Numbered from the stretch's first letter, positions 1 to 10,420 are shown. The stretch is 64,000 bases of DNA from Burkholderiales bacterium (GCA_028379895.1 JAOEKQ010000006.1:32001-96000); one strand, 5' to 3'. The notes: a model not told the origin generated them from the letters alone. Program-made: numbers and translations.

Positions 1-2
1 CT

Positions 3-1049
3 GCCGCACTAGTTACAGCCATCACGTTCAAATTGCTTGGGGAGAGTGAATTATCCCTGACTATCGCTACACTTATTGTCACAGTAGCGCTTCTCATATT
101 CAGCGAGATCACTCCTAAAATTATAGGAGCGAGTTTTCCCGAAAAAATCGCACTACCAGCGAGCTATGTTCTCGAGCCTTTGATGCGACTGATGCATCCA
201 TTTGTATTGGTAGCGAATAGTATCGTAAAAGTCATATTATGGCTTCTGCGAATTAAACCCATATCCGGAAATCAAGCTTCACAATTGAGCCAGGAAGAAC
301 TCCGTACGCTCGTACTCGAAGGGGGTAACTACTTACCCAGGAAGCATCAGAGCATGCTGGCCAACTTGTTTGACCTGCAAACCATAACGGTAGAGGATCT
401 TATGGTTCCGAGAAACAAGATTGAAGCCATCGAATTAAATTCGCCAATTGAAAACATAAGGTCTGAAATAATAACCTCAAACCATACGCGCTTACCGGTC
501 TTTAAAGATAACCCTGACGAAATAGTAGGAGTTATACATCTTCGTAAATTATTAAACGTTTCCGAAGATAATAGAATCACGATGGAGTCTATCAAGCAAG
601 TGCTTAGAGAGCCATATTACATCCCTAAAGATACAAATTTACTAGCGCAACTCCAAAATTTCCAAGAACGTCAGGAACGATTAGCTTACATTGTTGATGA
701 GTATGGAGACCTAATGGGATTGATCACCATTGAGGATATTATCGAAGAAATCGTAGGAGAATTTACAACTCAATCGCCTTTATTTGCATCCTCGGCAAAG
801 CAAATGAGAGACGGCAGTTTAGTGCTTGATGGCGCTATGACTCTCCGAGATCTAAATCGAGACTTTCAACTTTCATTCCCCTTGGATGGCGCGAAAACAC
901 TAAATGGTCTGATACTCGATCACCTACAGCAAATACCAGAAACTGGGATTTCAATACAAATTGCAGATTACTACCTAGAGATTTTGCAAACAAAAGATAA
1001 GTCAGTGAAATCAGTCAAACTAATCTCACGCAAAATGGAAAAACAATGA
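3..1049 (+). CDS. CorC/HlyC-type CNNM + CBS domain membrane protein (5' end outside window)
   Basis: The frame is open to the left edge, so the start lies before the window; the TTG at 33 is only an internal codon. The visible part begins in the last membrane helices of a CNNM (DUF21) domain, with the F-x-E-I-x-P-K element about 20 residues after that TTG. A CBS pair follows, opened by the typical MVPR motif near position 400, then a CorC_HlyC C-terminal domain. The family is linked to Mg2+/Co2+ efflux or membrane-damage resistance; substrate here is unknown. It ends in an ATGA overlap with coaE. In many betaproteobacteria a prepilin peptidase gene precedes coaE, so this neighbour is a variation. 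Family call firm, function loose. Confidence 0.85.
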   Translation, partial: AALVTAITFKLLGESELSLTIATLIVTVALLIFSEITPKIIGASFPEKIALPASYVLEPLMRLMHPFVLVANSIVKVILWLLRIKPISGNQASQLSQEELRTLVLEGGNYLPRKHQSMLANLFDLQTITVEDLMVPRNKIEAIELNSPIENIRSEIITSNHTRLPVFKDNPDEIVGVIHLRKLLNVSEDNRITMESIKQVLREPYYIPKDTNLLAQLQNFQERQERLAYIVDEYGDLMGLITIEDIIEEIVGEFTTQSPLFASSAKQMRDGSLVLDGAMTLRDLNRDFQLSFPLDGAKTLNGLILDHLQQIPETGISIQIADYYLEILQTKDKSVKSVKLISRKMEKQ

Positions 1050-1666
1050 CTGCAAAATTGATTGTCGGATTAACAGGCGGGATCGGATCAGGAAAAAGTG
1101 CAGCCTCAGACGCTTTTGAAAGCTTGGGCATTCAGGTCATCGATACTGATAAAATTTCACATTTCCTCACTACCGTTAATTCGGATTGTTTAAAAATAAT
1201 TGTAGACACCTTCGGTTCAAATGTTCTAAAAAAAAACCAACTCAACAGGACAAAACTTCGAGAAATAATATTTGGTGATGACTGTGCCAGAAAAAAACTC
1301 GAAGATATTCTTCATCCAAGAATCCGTCAAAAAGTCGAAGAAGCTCTAGATGAAGCAAATGGGATCTACGTCATTGTAGTAGTGCCACTTTTAGTTGAAA
1401 AAAAAGCATACGAATTTATCAACCGAATATTAGTCGTAGATTGCGATGAGAAAACACAAATCGAACGAGTAAGAAAACGTAATAATCTCAATGAAAATGA
1501 AGTGAGAGATATCTTGCGCGCTCAGGCTACGCGGCAAAAACGTTTAACCGCAGCCGATGACGTAATTCAGAACAGTGGCGACATGCAATCATTAATAGAA
1601 CAAGTCCAATTTTTTCATAAAAAATATCTTCGTATATCATCAGATTTAAACGTTAACCAAGATTAA
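1046..1666 (+). CDS. coaE: Dephospho-CoA kinase
   Basis: CoaE phosphorylates the 3'-hydroxyl of dephospho-CoA in the last step of coenzyme A synthesis, in the cytoplasm. The 206-residue product has the P-loop GGIGSGKS at residues 11-18, followed by the I-D-T-D-K segment and the LID/CoA regions normal for the family, at normal length. The ATG overlaps the stop of the upstream CBS-domain gene by four bases, suggesting translational coupling. yacG follows after 15 bases. The zapD gene often found between coaE and yacG in betaproteobacteria is absent. A second CoA-pathway gene, coaX, lies far off at 37234-37959. Confidence 0.95.
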   Translation: MTAKLIVGLTGGIGSGKSAASDAFESLGIQVIDTDKISHFLTTVNSDCLKIIVDTFGSNVLKKNQLNRTKLREIIFGDDCARKKLEDILHPRIRQKVEEALDEANGIYVIVVVPLLVEKKAYEFINRILVVDCDEKTQIERVRKRNNLNENEVRDILRAQATRQKRLTAADDVIQNSGDMQSLIEQVQFFHKKYLRISSDLNVNQD

Positions 1667-1681
1667 GAAAAACACGTCAAA

Positions 1682-1858
1682 ATGAAAGAACCGATAGTCA
1701 ATTGTCCCCACTGTGGAAACTCAGTAACATGGAAAAAAGCGTCGCAGTTTCGCCCTTTTTGTTCGGAGCGATGCAAACTCATCGACGCAGGAAACTGGGC
1801 AATGGGTAGCTATAGCGTCTCCGATGAAGATGACTTTAGCGATGAAGACCTAACTTGA
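1682..1858 (+). CDS. yacG: YacG, DNA gyrase inhibitor / zinc-binding protein
   Basis: A 58-residue protein with the YacG zinc-finger pattern: C-P-x-C-G near residue 8, then F-R-P-F-C-S-x-R-C-K, then a W-A-M-G-S-Y segment and an acidic tail. In E. coli YacG binds GyrB and inhibits gyrase. The four cysteines would hold one Zn2+. It starts 15 bases after coaE and is probably co-transcribed with it, the usual neighbourhood in proteobacteria. The ribosome binding site is weak. It ends eight bases before the convergent Nudix gene. Confidence 0.92.
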   Translation: MKEPIVNCPHCGNSVTWKKASQFRPFCSERCKLIDAGNWAMGSYSVSDEDDFSDEDLT

Positions 1859-1866
1859 AAGTGTGC

Positions 1867-2799
1867 TCACCAAGCTCCGCGAATCATTGCGACTCCGACT
1901 GCACCATGAGTCCAAGCATCTTCCAGGTCACCTTTAGATAACCCTCCTAGAGCGTATACCGGCGTCTTAACTCCATCAAGCAAAGCATTAAAATTTTTCC
2001 ATCCCAGAGGAATTCCTTCTGGATGAGAGCTAGTCGTCTTCACTGGACTAAGTACTGCGAAATCTAATTCTAATTCATCGACCTTCTCCAGATCAGTCTT
2101 GTCGTGACAAGACCCAGCGCATAGCTCGAAATCAGGACGCTGGGTTATATTTTTAAGCTGAGTAGAAGTCAAGTGAATCCCATCAACCCCCAGTTTATGA
2201 CCGAGATCAATGTGGCCGTTGAGCAAAACTTTACTACCGCTTGTTCGACAGACATTCAGCACCTCTTTCGTAAAGACCTCAAGATCACTTATCGATAAAT
2301 CCTTTTCTCGAATTTGAATATATTGGGGAGCTTGCCTAACCGCATTTGAGAGGAGCTGAAAAAACCGATCTTGTCCTAAACCCACTAAATTGGTGATCAA
2401 GTAACGATCGGGCAAATGTAACGACTTTAATATCGGTATATTTGGCTCTAATATTGGCGCAACGTCTAACGCTTGTAATTTTTGCCAGTGTAATTTTTGG
2501 CCCTCTAACGGTTTTATTTCACCTTGCCAGTGATTGATTTTAAAAAACTCGATTTTGACGTCTCCATGTGGATATCGGAATTTCTTTAGGACCCAAGATT
2601 GCATTTTCTGTGGAGTAATCCCAAGCTCCTCTTCCAACTCCCTAACCAAGGCCATAGATGTAGACTCATGTTTTTCAACCTTACCACCCGGAAACTCCCA
2701 GAAGCCCTCGTAAACCTTCCCAATGGGTCGGCGTGCTAATAAAAAATGTCCGTCAGAATCAAAAATGATCCCCGCTACGACGTGAATCATTTTTCTCAC
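1867..2799 (-). CDS. MutT-type Nudix hydrolase fused to a ThiE/TenI-like domain
   Basis: The first ~130 residues are a MutT-like Nudix domain with a complete Nudix box at residues 38-61 (G, then E, then R-E-L-x-E-E-x-G). MutT removes 8-oxo-dGTP from the nucleotide pool. The second half, about residues 130-310, resembles thiamine-phosphate synthase/TenI: it keeps Q-I-R-E-K-D, an L-L-N-G-H-x-D-L element and a G-V-D-G-I-H-L strand. This two-domain form is common in beta- and gammaproteobacteria, where the TPS-like half has no proven function. The start overlaps the end of the DUF815 gene by four bases, so it probably closes the secA-argJ-DUF815 operon. Confidence 0.9.
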   Translation of the reverse strand: MRKMIHVVAGIIFDSDGHFLLARRPIGKVYEGFWEFPGGKVEKHESTSMALVRELEEELGITPQKMQSWVLKKFRYPHGDVKIEFFKINHWQGEIKPLEGQKLHWQKLQALDVAPILEPNIPILKSLHLPDRYLITNLVGLGQDRFFQLLSNAVRQAPQYIQIREKDLSISDLEVFTKEVLNVCRTSGSKVLLNGHIDLGHKLGVDGIHLTSTQLKNITQRPDFELCAGSCHDKTDLEKVDELELDFAVLSPVKTTSSHPEGIPLGWKNFNALLDGVKTPVYALGGLSKGDLEDAWTHGAVGVAMIRGAW

Positions 2800-3692
2800 C
2801 TACTGAGGGTTTTCTTCATCTCTTTTAACTTTCTGGACCCAACTTCATTTTTAGCGAATTGATAAGCCACGCGTCCGCTTCTAGAACCACGTTCAAGCGC
2901 CCATTGCAACGAGCGTCTGATCACCTTTTCATCAACATGATAAATATCGTTTGACAAAGTTTTTACCCAATAGCCGGCAATCTTAATGTACTCGTCTTGG
3001 GTGAATCCATCAAAATGGACCCAAACCCCAAAACGCTCTGATAATGATATTTTCTCCTCAATATTCTCACCCGCATGAATTTCATCTCCCTTGTACGTCG
3101 ACTCTAAATTTTCTGACATGTACTCTGGTAAAAGGTGTCGACGATTGGAGGTTGCGTAAATGAGGATATTTTCTGACGTTGTAGCAACCGACCCATCAAG
3201 CGCCACTTTGAGAGTTTTGTAACCTTCGTCGTCAGAACCAAAAGATAGATCATCACAAAATATAATAAATCGATGTGTATCCTCGGATACTAGGTCAATA
3301 ATTTGGGGTAACTGATGCAAATGAGCTTTATCCACCTCAATCAGCCGTAGATTTCTCTTGGCGTATTTATTAAGCAAAGCCTTAATTAAAGAAGACTTAC
3401 CCGTTCCTTTTGAACCAGTCAATAAAACATTGTTGGATGGCAAGCCAGCGATAAATTGCCGAGTATTCATCTCTACTAATTTAATTTGATCGTCAATAGC
3501 AGACAAGTCTCTAACATGGATAGGATCAATCGTTTCTACTGGTTGTAAAAAACCACGCTCGTTGTAAAAACGCCAACGTGATGCAACGACTTTTTTCCAA
3601 TCTATAATATGTTCTGCTCGTTCGGGGATAAAGGATTCTAGTCGTTGAAGCAGCGACTCTGCCCGCTCCAAAATACTTTTCCAGTCAGACAC
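2796..3692 (-). CDS. DUF815-family AAA-like ATPase
   Basis: A 298-residue cytoplasmic P-loop ATPase. The Walker A motif G-S-K-G-T-G-K-S-S is at about residues 93-101, and a hydrophobic strand ending in C-D-D-L (Walker B-like) lies near residue 145. Fold, length and position between argJ and a Nudix/ThiE gene match the DUF815 family. The biochemical role of this family is not established. It sits two bases after the argJ stop and overlaps the next gene by four bases, indicating an operon. Confidence 0.88.
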   Translation of the reverse strand: MSDWKSILERAESLLQRLESFIPERAEHIIDWKKVVASRWRFYNERGFLQPVETIDPIHVRDLSAIDDQIKLVEMNTRQFIAGLPSNNVLLTGSKGTGKSSLIKALLNKYAKRNLRLIEVDKAHLHQLPQIIDLVSEDTHRFIIFCDDLSFGSDDEGYKTLKVALDGSVATTSENILIYATSNRRHLLPEYMSENLESTYKGDEIHAGENIEEKISLSERFGVWVHFDGFTQDEYIKIAGYWVKTLSNDIYHVDEKVIRRSLQWALERGSRSGRVAYQFAKNEVGSRKLKEMKKTLSR

Positions 3693-3694
3693 TC

Positions 3695-4921
3695 CTAGCT
3701 CCTATATTCAGCATTAATCTTGATGTAGTCAAACGACAAGTCGCAAGTCCAAATGGTCACAGATTCTTTTCCTCGATTCAACTTTATCGTCACGACAATA
3801 TCACTCGCCTCCATAATCGGTTTGACATCAAGCTCTCGATAACCAGAGGCCGCCCCACCATCCTGCACAACTAAAACATCACCTATTCGTATCTCGATTT
3901 TCGTTACGTCGAGACCCTTAACTCCCGCCGCACCAATAGCTGAAAGAATTCGACCAAGATTAGGGTCAGATGCATAAAAAGCAGTTTTAACTAACGGAGA
4001 ATTGGCAACTGAAAATCCAATATCTCTCGCCTCCTCAACAGATATTGAATCTTCCACTCTGATTTCGATAAACTTTGTTGCTCCTTCTCCATCAAGTACG
4101 ATTTTTTTAGCGAGATATTCGCAGACTAGGGTTACTTCATCTCGAAGTTTTAAAAAGCTGGCATCGGTGTTCGAGATAATCGGTGGAGCCCCGCAAGTAC
4201 CGGTTGCAATCAACATAAAACTATCGTTAGTTGATGTGTCCCCATCAACGCTAATCCGGTTAAAGGTCTGCTCAGTCGCATACTTGACAATCTCATTAAG
4301 ACAATCGACAGAAACACGCGCGTCGGTTGCCACAAACGCGAGCATCGTAGCCATATTTGGTTTGATCATACCTGACCCTTTAGCCATACCTGTCACCCGA
4401 ATTGAATTATTCTCGACGTCAAATATTCTGGAAGACAATTTAGGGACTAGATCAGTGGTAAGAATTGCTCTGGACGATTCTCCCCAACCCGACTTATTCT
4501 GAGATTTAAGGCATTGCGGAAGCGCAGCAATTATCTTTTCAACAGGCAACCGCTCCATAATGACGCCTGTTGAGAAGGGAAGTATTGATTCCGGCTTAAC
4601 CTTCAATAGATCAGCTAACTCATGACAAATCTTTTTCGCGTCGGCCACGCCACCCTCGCCGGTTCCGGCATTAGCTACTCCAGTGTTAATCACCATCGCT
4701 GAAATTGGTGCACCTCGGGCTAACTGTTGCTGACATATTTGAACCGGAGCGGCACTAAAGCTGTTTTGAGTAAAAACACCTGCAACAGTTGTGTTTTCTT
4801 CCAATAACAGTACAACTAAATCAGACCGGTCTCCTTTACGAATGGCCGCACTGGTTACTCCAAGAGTTAGTCCCTCTATCGCAAATATATGATCCTCACC
4901 GTCTATGAATGTCTCGCTCAC
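3695..4921 (-). CDS. argJ: Bifunctional glutamate N-acetyltransferase / amino-acid acetyltransferase
   Basis: ArgJ moves the acetyl group from N-acetylornithine to glutamate (arginine acetyl cycle) and may also make N-acetylglutamate from acetyl-CoA. The 408-residue precursor is cut autocatalytically before a threonine; here that is T192 in the M-A-T-M-L motif, preceded by A-K-G-S-G-M-I (residues 180-186). The oxyanion-hole region S-T-G-V-I is at 117-121. It follows secA by six bases on the same strand. The NTGVANAGTG element is normal for the family. Start chosen at the ATG with no better upstream candidate. Confidence 0.96.
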   Translation of the reverse strand: MSETFIDGEDHIFAIEGLTLGVTSAAIRKGDRSDLVVLLLEENTTVAGVFTQNSFSAAPVQICQQQLARGAPISAMVINTGVANAGTGEGGVADAKKICHELADLLKVKPESILPFSTGVIMERLPVEKIIAALPQCLKSQNKSGWGESSRAILTTDLVPKLSSRIFDVENNSIRVTGMAKGSGMIKPNMATMLAFVATDARVSVDCLNEIVKYATEQTFNRISVDGDTSTNDSFMLIATGTCGAPPIISNTDASFLKLRDEVTLVCEYLAKKIVLDGEGATKFIEIRVEDSISVEEARDIGFSVANSPLVKTAFYASDPNLGRILSAIGAAGVKGLDVTKIEIRIGDVLVVQDGGAASGYRELDVKPIMEASDIVVTIKLNRGKESVTIWTCDLSFDYIKINAEYRS

Positions 4922-4927
4922 GTAGAA

Positions 4928-7588
4928 CTACCCAAGTCGCCCATGACAATGCTTGTATTTTTTACCTGATCCGCACCAACAAGGCTCGTTCCGTCCTAAT
5001 TTTTTCTCCGACCTGACAAACGTATCAGATTTAGCTTGGGCCCCACCGCCCTGAGGCTGGCTCAGCCCTTGACCATTACCATGGTTATATTCAACGCCAG
5101 AAAGACTATTCTGCTCTCTAGAAATGCCCTCAACTTCTTCAGCGCTTCGAATCCTAACGCTCATCAACAGTTTGGTTACCTCATTTCTAACTGTCTGCAA
5201 TAACAAGGAGAACAACTCAAATGCTTCACGTTTGTACTCTTGCTTAGGATTCTTTTGCGCATAACCGCGAAGATGGATTCCTTGGCGCAAATGATCCAGC
5301 GCGGCTAAATGTTCGCGCCAATGCGAATCGATACTTTGCAACATTACAGAACGCTCATATTGCTGAACTGCATCACCGGGGGCATCGACCATCTTTTCGC
5401 TATAAAACCTTTGCGCTTTATCCTTGACCTCATCAACAATATTTTGCGGTTCTAGTTCAGCAGCCTCTTCCATCAACTTAGTAAGATCAACCTCCAAAGT
5501 GTAGTCTGCACGTAAAGACTTTTCGAGGGCAGGAATATCCCACTGTTCTTCCAAAGCACCCTGAGGCACAAAATTGTCGACTAAGTCTTCAATTGCACCC
5601 TCCCGCATCCCAGACACCATATCAGTGGTATCCATTGATTCTAATAATTCGTTCCGTTGTTCATAGATTACTTTTCTTTGTTCATTAGCGACATCATCAA
5701 AATCTAACAGTTGTTTTCGGATATCAAAGTTTCTAGCTTCAACTTTTCGTTGCGCATTTTCAATCGCTTTAGTTACCCACGGATGCTCGATCGCCTCACC
5801 CTCTGGTAACTTTAATCGCTCCATGATCGCAGCTACTCTATCGGACGCGAATATTCTCAAAAGTGAATCCTCTAGGGATAAATAAAATCTCGTAGACCCC
5901 GGGTCGCCTTGCCTACCCGAACGGCCTCTCAGCTGATTATCAATCCTCCGAGATTCATGACGTTCAGTACCAATAATATGCAAACCACCCAACGCCAAAA
6001 CATCATCATGCCGTTTTTGCCACTCACCATCCTGATCCTGATCCGTGGGCATACCACCAAGCACTATATCTGTTCCACGACCCGCCATATTTGTAGCAAT
6101 GGTAATAACATTAGATCGACCAGCTTGAGCTACAACCTCCGCTTCCCGATCGTGTTGTTTAGCGTTTAAAACCTGATGCGGTAAGTCCGCCTTATCCAAC
6201 AGACCAGAAATCAGCTCCGAATTCTCTATTGATGTTGTACCAACGAGGACAGGTTGCCCACGTGAATAACAGTCTTTTATGTCGTTTAATACGGCTTGGT
6301 ATCGTTCTTTACTCGTTTTATATATTTGATCCATTTTGTCGTCACGAACCATGTCCCGATGCGTGGGAATAATCACTGTCTCCAGGCCATAAATCTGCTG
6401 AAACTCAAATGCTTCGGTATCAGCTGTGCCAGTCATTCCGGACAATTTGTCATACATCCGGAAGTAGTTTTGGAAAGTAATCGACGCTAGAGTCTGATTT
6501 TCCTTTTGAATAGCTAGACCTTCTTTGGCTTCTACCGCCTGATGCAACCCATCTGACCATCGTCTTCCCGCCATTAAACGACCGGTAAATTCGTCAACAA
6601 TCACTATTTCCTGATTTTGAACCACATAATGTTGGTCTTTGTTAAAAAGGTTATGAGCTCGGAGCGTTGCGTAAACATGATGAATCAGAGAAATGTTAGA
6701 AGGGTCATACAAACTTCCCTCGTCGGTCAGGAGTCCACCAGCTAACAAAAATTGTTCAGCATTATCGTACCCACTCTCGGTCAAGATAACTTGTTGAGAT
6801 TTCTCGTCGACAGTAAAATCACCGTCATCATCCTCGCCCTCTGATTTTTTTAATTTAGATGCAATTGAATTTATTTTTTTATAAAGATCGGTATTGTCAT
6901 CCGCCTGTCCCGAAATAATTAAGGGCGTACGCGCCTCATCGATCAATATCGAATCAACCTCATCAACAATCGCGAATGTAAGGTCTCTCTGAACTTTATC
7001 CGACTTTTGAAAAACCATGTTGTCCCGAAGGTAGTCGAAGCCAAACTCATTATTAGTCCCGTAGGTTATGTCAGCGGCATAAGCAGATTGCTTTTGCTCA
7101 TGATCTTGACCCGATAAATTAACGCCAACAGTCATACCAAGAAATTCGAAAACCTTACCCATCCAATTGGCATCTCGATTTGCCAAATAATCATTAACAG
7201 TAATCACATGCACTGACGAACCACCCAAGGCATTTAGGTAAGCGGGCAGCGTTGCTACTAACGTTTTACCCTCACCAGTTCGCATCTCGGAAATTTTACC
7301 TTCGTGAAGTGCCATGCCTCCTAAGAGTTGTGCGTCAAAGTGCCGCATCTGCAAAACGCGCTTACTAGCCTCCCTTACAACGGCGAACGCTTCAGCCAAA
7401 ATGTCGTCGAGCGTTTCCCCTACCTCGAGACGCTGCCTGAATTCCAATGTCTTAGACTTAAGAGCGTCGTCAGAGAGACCACCCAAATCGCTCTCGAATT
7501 GATTAATGAGCCGGACGTTCTTTTGGTAGGTCTTCAAGAGCCGATCGTTACGACTACCGAATAGCTTTTTTAGCACTTTAGAAATCAT
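4928..7588 (-). CDS. secA: Preprotein translocase ATPase SecA
   Basis: SecA drives post-translational export through SecYEG. The 886-residue protein has Walker A (G-E-G-K-T at 105-109), the D-E-V-D-S-I-L motif of the first nucleotide-binding fold, the helicase-like second fold with [11 protein letters not shown], and a C-terminal zinc finger (C870, C872, C881, H882) that binds SecB or phospholipid. A glutamine/glycine-rich linker precedes the zinc finger. It is the first gene of the secA-argJ-DUF815-Nudix run and is divergent from the DciA-like gene. No secM-like ORF was seen upstream. Confidence 0.98.
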   Translation of the reverse strand: MISKVLKKLFGSRNDRLLKTYQKNVRLINQFESDLGGLSDDALKSKTLEFRQRLEVGETLDDILAEAFAVVREASKRVLQMRHFDAQLLGGMALHEGKISEMRTGEGKTLVATLPAYLNALGGSSVHVITVNDYLANRDANWMGKVFEFLGMTVGVNLSGQDHEQKQSAYAADITYGTNNEFGFDYLRDNMVFQKSDKVQRDLTFAIVDEVDSILIDEARTPLIISGQADDNTDLYKKINSIASKLKKSEGEDDDGDFTVDEKSQQVILTESGYDNAEQFLLAGGLLTDEGSLYDPSNISLIHHVYATLRAHNLFNKDQHYVVQNQEIVIVDEFTGRLMAGRRWSDGLHQAVEAKEGLAIQKENQTLASITFQNYFRMYDKLSGMTGTADTEAFEFQQIYGLETVIIPTHRDMVRDDKMDQIYKTSKERYQAVLNDIKDCYSRGQPVLVGTTSIENSELISGLLDKADLPHQVLNAKQHDREAEVVAQAGRSNVITIATNMAGRGTDIVLGGMPTDQDQDGEWQKRHDDVLALGGLHIIGTERHESRRIDNQLRGRSGRQGDPGSTRFYLSLEDSLLRIFASDRVAAIMERLKLPEGEAIEHPWVTKAIENAQRKVEARNFDIRKQLLDFDDVANEQRKVIYEQRNELLESMDTTDMVSGMREGAIEDLVDNFVPQGALEEQWDIPALEKSLRADYTLEVDLTKLMEEAAELEPQNIVDEVKDKAQRFYSEKMVDAPGDAVQQYERSVMLQSIDSHWREHLAALDHLRQGIHLRGYAQKNPKQEYKREAFELFSLLLQTVRNEVTKLLMSVRIRSAEEVEGISREQNSLSGVEYNHGNGQGLSQPQGGGAQAKSDTFVRSEKKLGRNEPCWCGSGKKYKHCHGRLG

Positions 7589-7666
7589 TGAAGGAGCCTT
7601 AACGGATTAGTTCAGTTAAACCTGTTAGTCTAACACGTGGTGAAGTAAAACAAGCGAGATTGAAAC

Positions 7667-7694
7667 ATCTTAACGTGATGCCAGATACACTCAA
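7667..7694 (-). promoter_or_regulatory. Candidate secA promoter
   Basis: On the minus strand, TTGAGT (7689-7694) and TAAGAT (7667-7672) are separated by 16 bases, about 80 bases before the secA start. Each hexamer matches the sigma-70 consensus at four of six positions. It lies in the only intergenic gap before this gene run. Inferred from pattern alone. Confidence 0.35.
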
Positions 7695-7744
7695 TCGAAG
7701 TTTTAAACCTCAATTTTAAGGTTAATAGCTATCAGCTATAGGTT

Positions 7745-8140
7745 ATGCAAAAGAACCCTAACATTCATGAGATACTAAAAAATCACCCAGACCTAGATTC
7801 ATTCCAGGCAAACATCAGAATCGCAAAAGGAATTCAGAAAGAGATCAATAAAATACTGCCACAGACCATAAAGAGTAGAGTAACGATCGTTTTAGCCACA
7901 CCACAAAAACTAATTATTTATGCGGATAATCAGATAATTGGAGCCAAAATACGACAAAAATGTCCAACGATCTTACGCGCCGTTAAAAGCATCGAGGCAC
8001 ACAAACTAATCGAAACTATTAACATCAAAGTCGCGCCAACCGAAAAATCAGCACCTCACATGAAGAAAGATTGGGTCCGCCACACTAAAATTTCACTGAA
8101 ATACATTGAGCAAATGAGAACAAAACTCACTAGCATCTGA
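7745..8140 (+). CDS. DciA-like (DUF721) protein
   Basis: A basic protein of 131 residues with a DUF721 core (about residues 10-100): an N-terminal helix, then strand segments with T-I-V-L-A-T-P-Q-K-L and A-D-N-Q, ending in a short lysine-rich tail. DUF721/DciA proteins load or assist the replicative helicase DnaB in bacteria that lack DnaC. Position between lpxC and secA is where betaproteobacteria carry their DUF721 gene. It is divergent from secA and convergent with lpxC, seven bases from its stop. Sequence similarity is recognisable but weak, so the family is moderately sure and the function inferred. Confidence 0.7.
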   Translation: MQKNPNIHEILKNHPDLDSFQANIRIAKGIQKEINKILPQTIKSRVTIVLATPQKLIIYADNQIIGAKIRQKCPTILRAVKSIEAHKLIETINIKVAPTEKSAPHMKKDWVRHTKISLKYIEQMRTKLTSI

Positions 8141-8147
8141 GTAAAGT

Positions 8148-9059
8148 TTAAGCTACCTGCAAATTTGAATGCAGAAATCCTGGTAAATCATCTTTCTTAA
8201 GAAACTCCACCTGCTCCCAAGCGGCCTCATTTGCAACCAACTTGCGCAGTAATTTATTATTTAACTCATGGCCGGACTTGTGAGCAGAGAACGCTCCGAC
8301 CAAGGGCTTACCAAGCAGATACAGATCACCGATAGCATCCAAAGCTTTATGCTTTACGAACTCATCGTCATACCTCAGCCCATCTGCATTTAATATTCGG
8401 TACTCATCCATCACGATAGCATTTTCAAAACTCCCACCGAGCGCTAAACCCTGAGATCTCAACATTTCAACGTCTTGCGTGAACCCAAATGTTCGAGCTC
8501 GACTCACCTCTTTGACATAAGATATCGTGCGAAAATCTAAAGAAACTGATCTATTTTTGTCAGCGAAAGCTGGATGTTGAAAGTCAATACTAAAATCGAT
8601 TTTGAAACCGTTGAAAGGCGAAAATGAAACCCACTTATCTCCGTCATCAACTCGGATATCGCTTTTTATGCGAATAAATCTTTTCGGAGCAGATTGCTCT
8701 TCAATGCCAGCTGATTGAATTAAAAATACAAATGGTGATGCCGACCCATCCATTATGGGTACTTCCGAAGCTGTCAAATCGACGTAAACGTTATCGATGC
8801 CAAGTCCACACAATGCAGACATTAAATGCTCTACGGTTTGCACCTTGGCACCTTCGTGCTCTAGGCACGATGAGAGTCTCGTGTCAACGACCATAAACGG
8901 GTCAGCTTTGACCTCTCCAACCGGACTAAGATCCAAACGTCTGAAAATAATGCCGGTATCCGGAGCAGCTGGACGGAGCGTTAGTAATACAGCTTTACCT
9001 GTATGAAGTCCGATACCTTTTGCTCTAACTAGGTTTTTTAACGTGCGTTGTCGAATCAT
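8148..9059 (-). CDS. lpxC: UDP-3-O-acyl-N-acetylglucosamine deacetylase
   Basis: LpxC catalyses the first committed step of lipid A synthesis, a Zn-dependent deacetylation. The 303-residue protein carries the zinc ligands H78 (in V-E-H-L), H237 and D241 (in H-K-A-L-D-A-I-G-D), and the catalytic H264 (in S-G-H-E), all at family positions. It is the last gene of the dcw run and is 140 bases downstream of ftsZ, with a good candidate promoter of its own in the gap. It shows that the organism builds a lipid A outer membrane. Confidence 0.97.
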   Translation of the reverse strand: MIRQRTLKNLVRAKGIGLHTGKAVLLTLRPAAPDTGIIFRRLDLSPVGEVKADPFMVVDTRLSSCLEHEGAKVQTVEHLMSALCGLGIDNVYVDLTASEVPIMDGSASPFVFLIQSAGIEEQSAPKRFIRIKSDIRVDDGDKWVSFSPFNGFKIDFSIDFQHPAFADKNRSVSLDFRTISYVKEVSRARTFGFTQDVEMLRSQGLALGGSFENAIVMDEYRILNADGLRYDDEFVKHKALDAIGDLYLLGKPLVGAFSAHKSGHELNNKLLRKLVANEAAWEQVEFLKKDDLPGFLHSNLQVA

Positions 9060-9094
9060 TATTTATCGATCTTTGACTAGTTATAAAAACTTGT

Positions 9095-9123
9095 ATTTTA
9101 GTAGGTGAACATAGAGCCATCAA
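9095..9123 (-). promoter_or_regulatory. Candidate lpxC promoter
   Basis: Minus-strand TTGATG (9118-9123) and TAAAAT (9095-9100) are separated by exactly 17 bases, inside the ftsZ-lpxC gap and about 36 bases before the lpxC start codon. The -10 hexamer matches sigma-70 at five of six positions, the -35 at four of six. This would give lpxC transcription independent of the dcw cluster. Pattern-based inference. Confidence 0.5.
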
Positions 9124-9199
9124 CACAAATCTACATCGCCAGCACAGCAACCAAAACACAAGATTATTAGGCCGGTAGGCGAAAACTCAATTTTTCTGT

Positions 9200-10351
9200 T
9201 CAATCGGCCTGGCGTCTCAAAAAAGCAGGAATATCCAAGTCCTCGACTCCGGTTTGCTTGAGCGCGTTTACCGCAGCCTGCCGACCTCTGCGCCTTACAA
9301 CAGCCGGGGTCTGGGAATCTTCACCCAGAACTTCCGCTACCGCATCATCAGTACCCGTTCTAACCAATGACATCGGCGCAACTTTTCCTGCACTCTCACC
9401 ACTCCCAATTCCGGTCGCGACGATTGTAACTCGAAAATCATCTTCCAAATCTTCATCAATCACGGTCCCGACTATTATCGTAGCGTCCTCGGCGGTGAAC
9501 TTGCGAATAGTGGCCATAACCTCATGAACTTCTTTCATCTTCAAACTAAGGCTTGCTGTTATGTTTACCAACACCCCTCTAGCACCATGTAAATCAACGC
9601 CCTCCAAAAGAGGACTTGCGACAGCACCCTCGGCCGCTCTTTTCGCCCGGTCATCGCCGACGGCCAAATGCGATCCCATCATAGCCATACCCATTTCGGA
9701 CATTACGGTTCTTACATCGGCAAAATCCACGTTTACAAGACCCGGACACTTTATTACCTCAGCGATGCCCGACACTGCTCCATAAAGAACGTCATTAGCA
9801 GCCTCAAAAGCATCCAACATCGAAACGTCATCACCCAATACAGTCATCAATCGCTCATTCGGAATAACAATTAAAGAGTCCACATGTTTCGTCAGTTCGG
9901 CTAAACCTTCGGTAGCCACATTTTGACGTTTCCCCTCAAAAGCAAATGGTTTAGTGACGACTGCCACCGTCAATATCCCCAACTCTTTCGCCACTTCAGC
10001 GAATATAGGTGCGGCTCCAGTTCCTGTTCCTCCTCCCATCCCAGCAGTCAAGAAGACCATATCAGCTCCGTCAATTAACTCTGCGATGGTCTCTCTGTCC
10101 TCCAGGGCCGCATCTCGACCAACACCTGGGTTCGCTCCTGCACCTAAACCCTTTGTAACCTGCACACCCAATTGAACAGTTCGCTCGGATTTATTTCTAG
10201 ACAGCGCCTGGGAGTCTGTATTTGCGCAAATAAACTCTACGCCTTCGACGCCCTTTTTTATCATGTGATCGACAGCGTTACCGCCGCAGCCACCTACGCC
10301 GATGACCTTTATAATAGCTTCTTGTGATTGACTATCTAGAATCTCGAACAT
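9200..10351 (-). CDS. ftsZ: Cell division GTPase FtsZ
   Basis: FtsZ polymerises into the cytokinetic ring on the inner face of the membrane. The 383-residue protein shows the nucleotide-binding G-V-G-G-C-G-G-N-A segment at about 18-26, the tubulin signature G-G-G-T-G-T-G at 106-112, a variable linker, and the conserved C-terminal peptide D-L-D-I-P-A-F-L-R-R that docks to FtsA and ZipA. A strong Shine-Dalgarno (GGAGGG) precedes the ATG. It follows ftsA by 69 bases, the normal order. Confidence 0.98.
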   Translation of the reverse strand: MFEILDSQSQEAIIKVIGVGGCGGNAVDHMIKKGVEGVEFICANTDSQALSRNKSERTVQLGVQVTKGLGAGANPGVGRDAALEDRETIAELIDGADMVFLTAGMGGGTGTGAAPIFAEVAKELGILTVAVVTKPFAFEGKRQNVATEGLAELTKHVDSLIVIPNERLMTVLGDDVSMLDAFEAANDVLYGAVSGIAEVIKCPGLVNVDFADVRTVMSEMGMAMMGSHLAVGDDRAKRAAEGAVASPLLEGVDLHGARGVLVNITASLSLKMKEVHEVMATIRKFTAEDATIIVGTVIDEDLEDDFRVTIVATGIGSGESAGKVAPMSLVRTGTDDAVAEVLGEDSQTPAVVRRRGRQAAVNALKQTGVEDLDIPAFLRRQAD

Positions 10352-10420
10352 TTCAGTAAGCCCTCCATCATTTCATGTTGACAGTGTATCAATTCCTTCA
10401 TTTACAAACTAGCGTAATCC

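Noticed and set aside
4002..4502. 166-residue open frame on the plus strand
   Set aside because: Antisense to argJ; no start signal, low-complexity composition and no family features.
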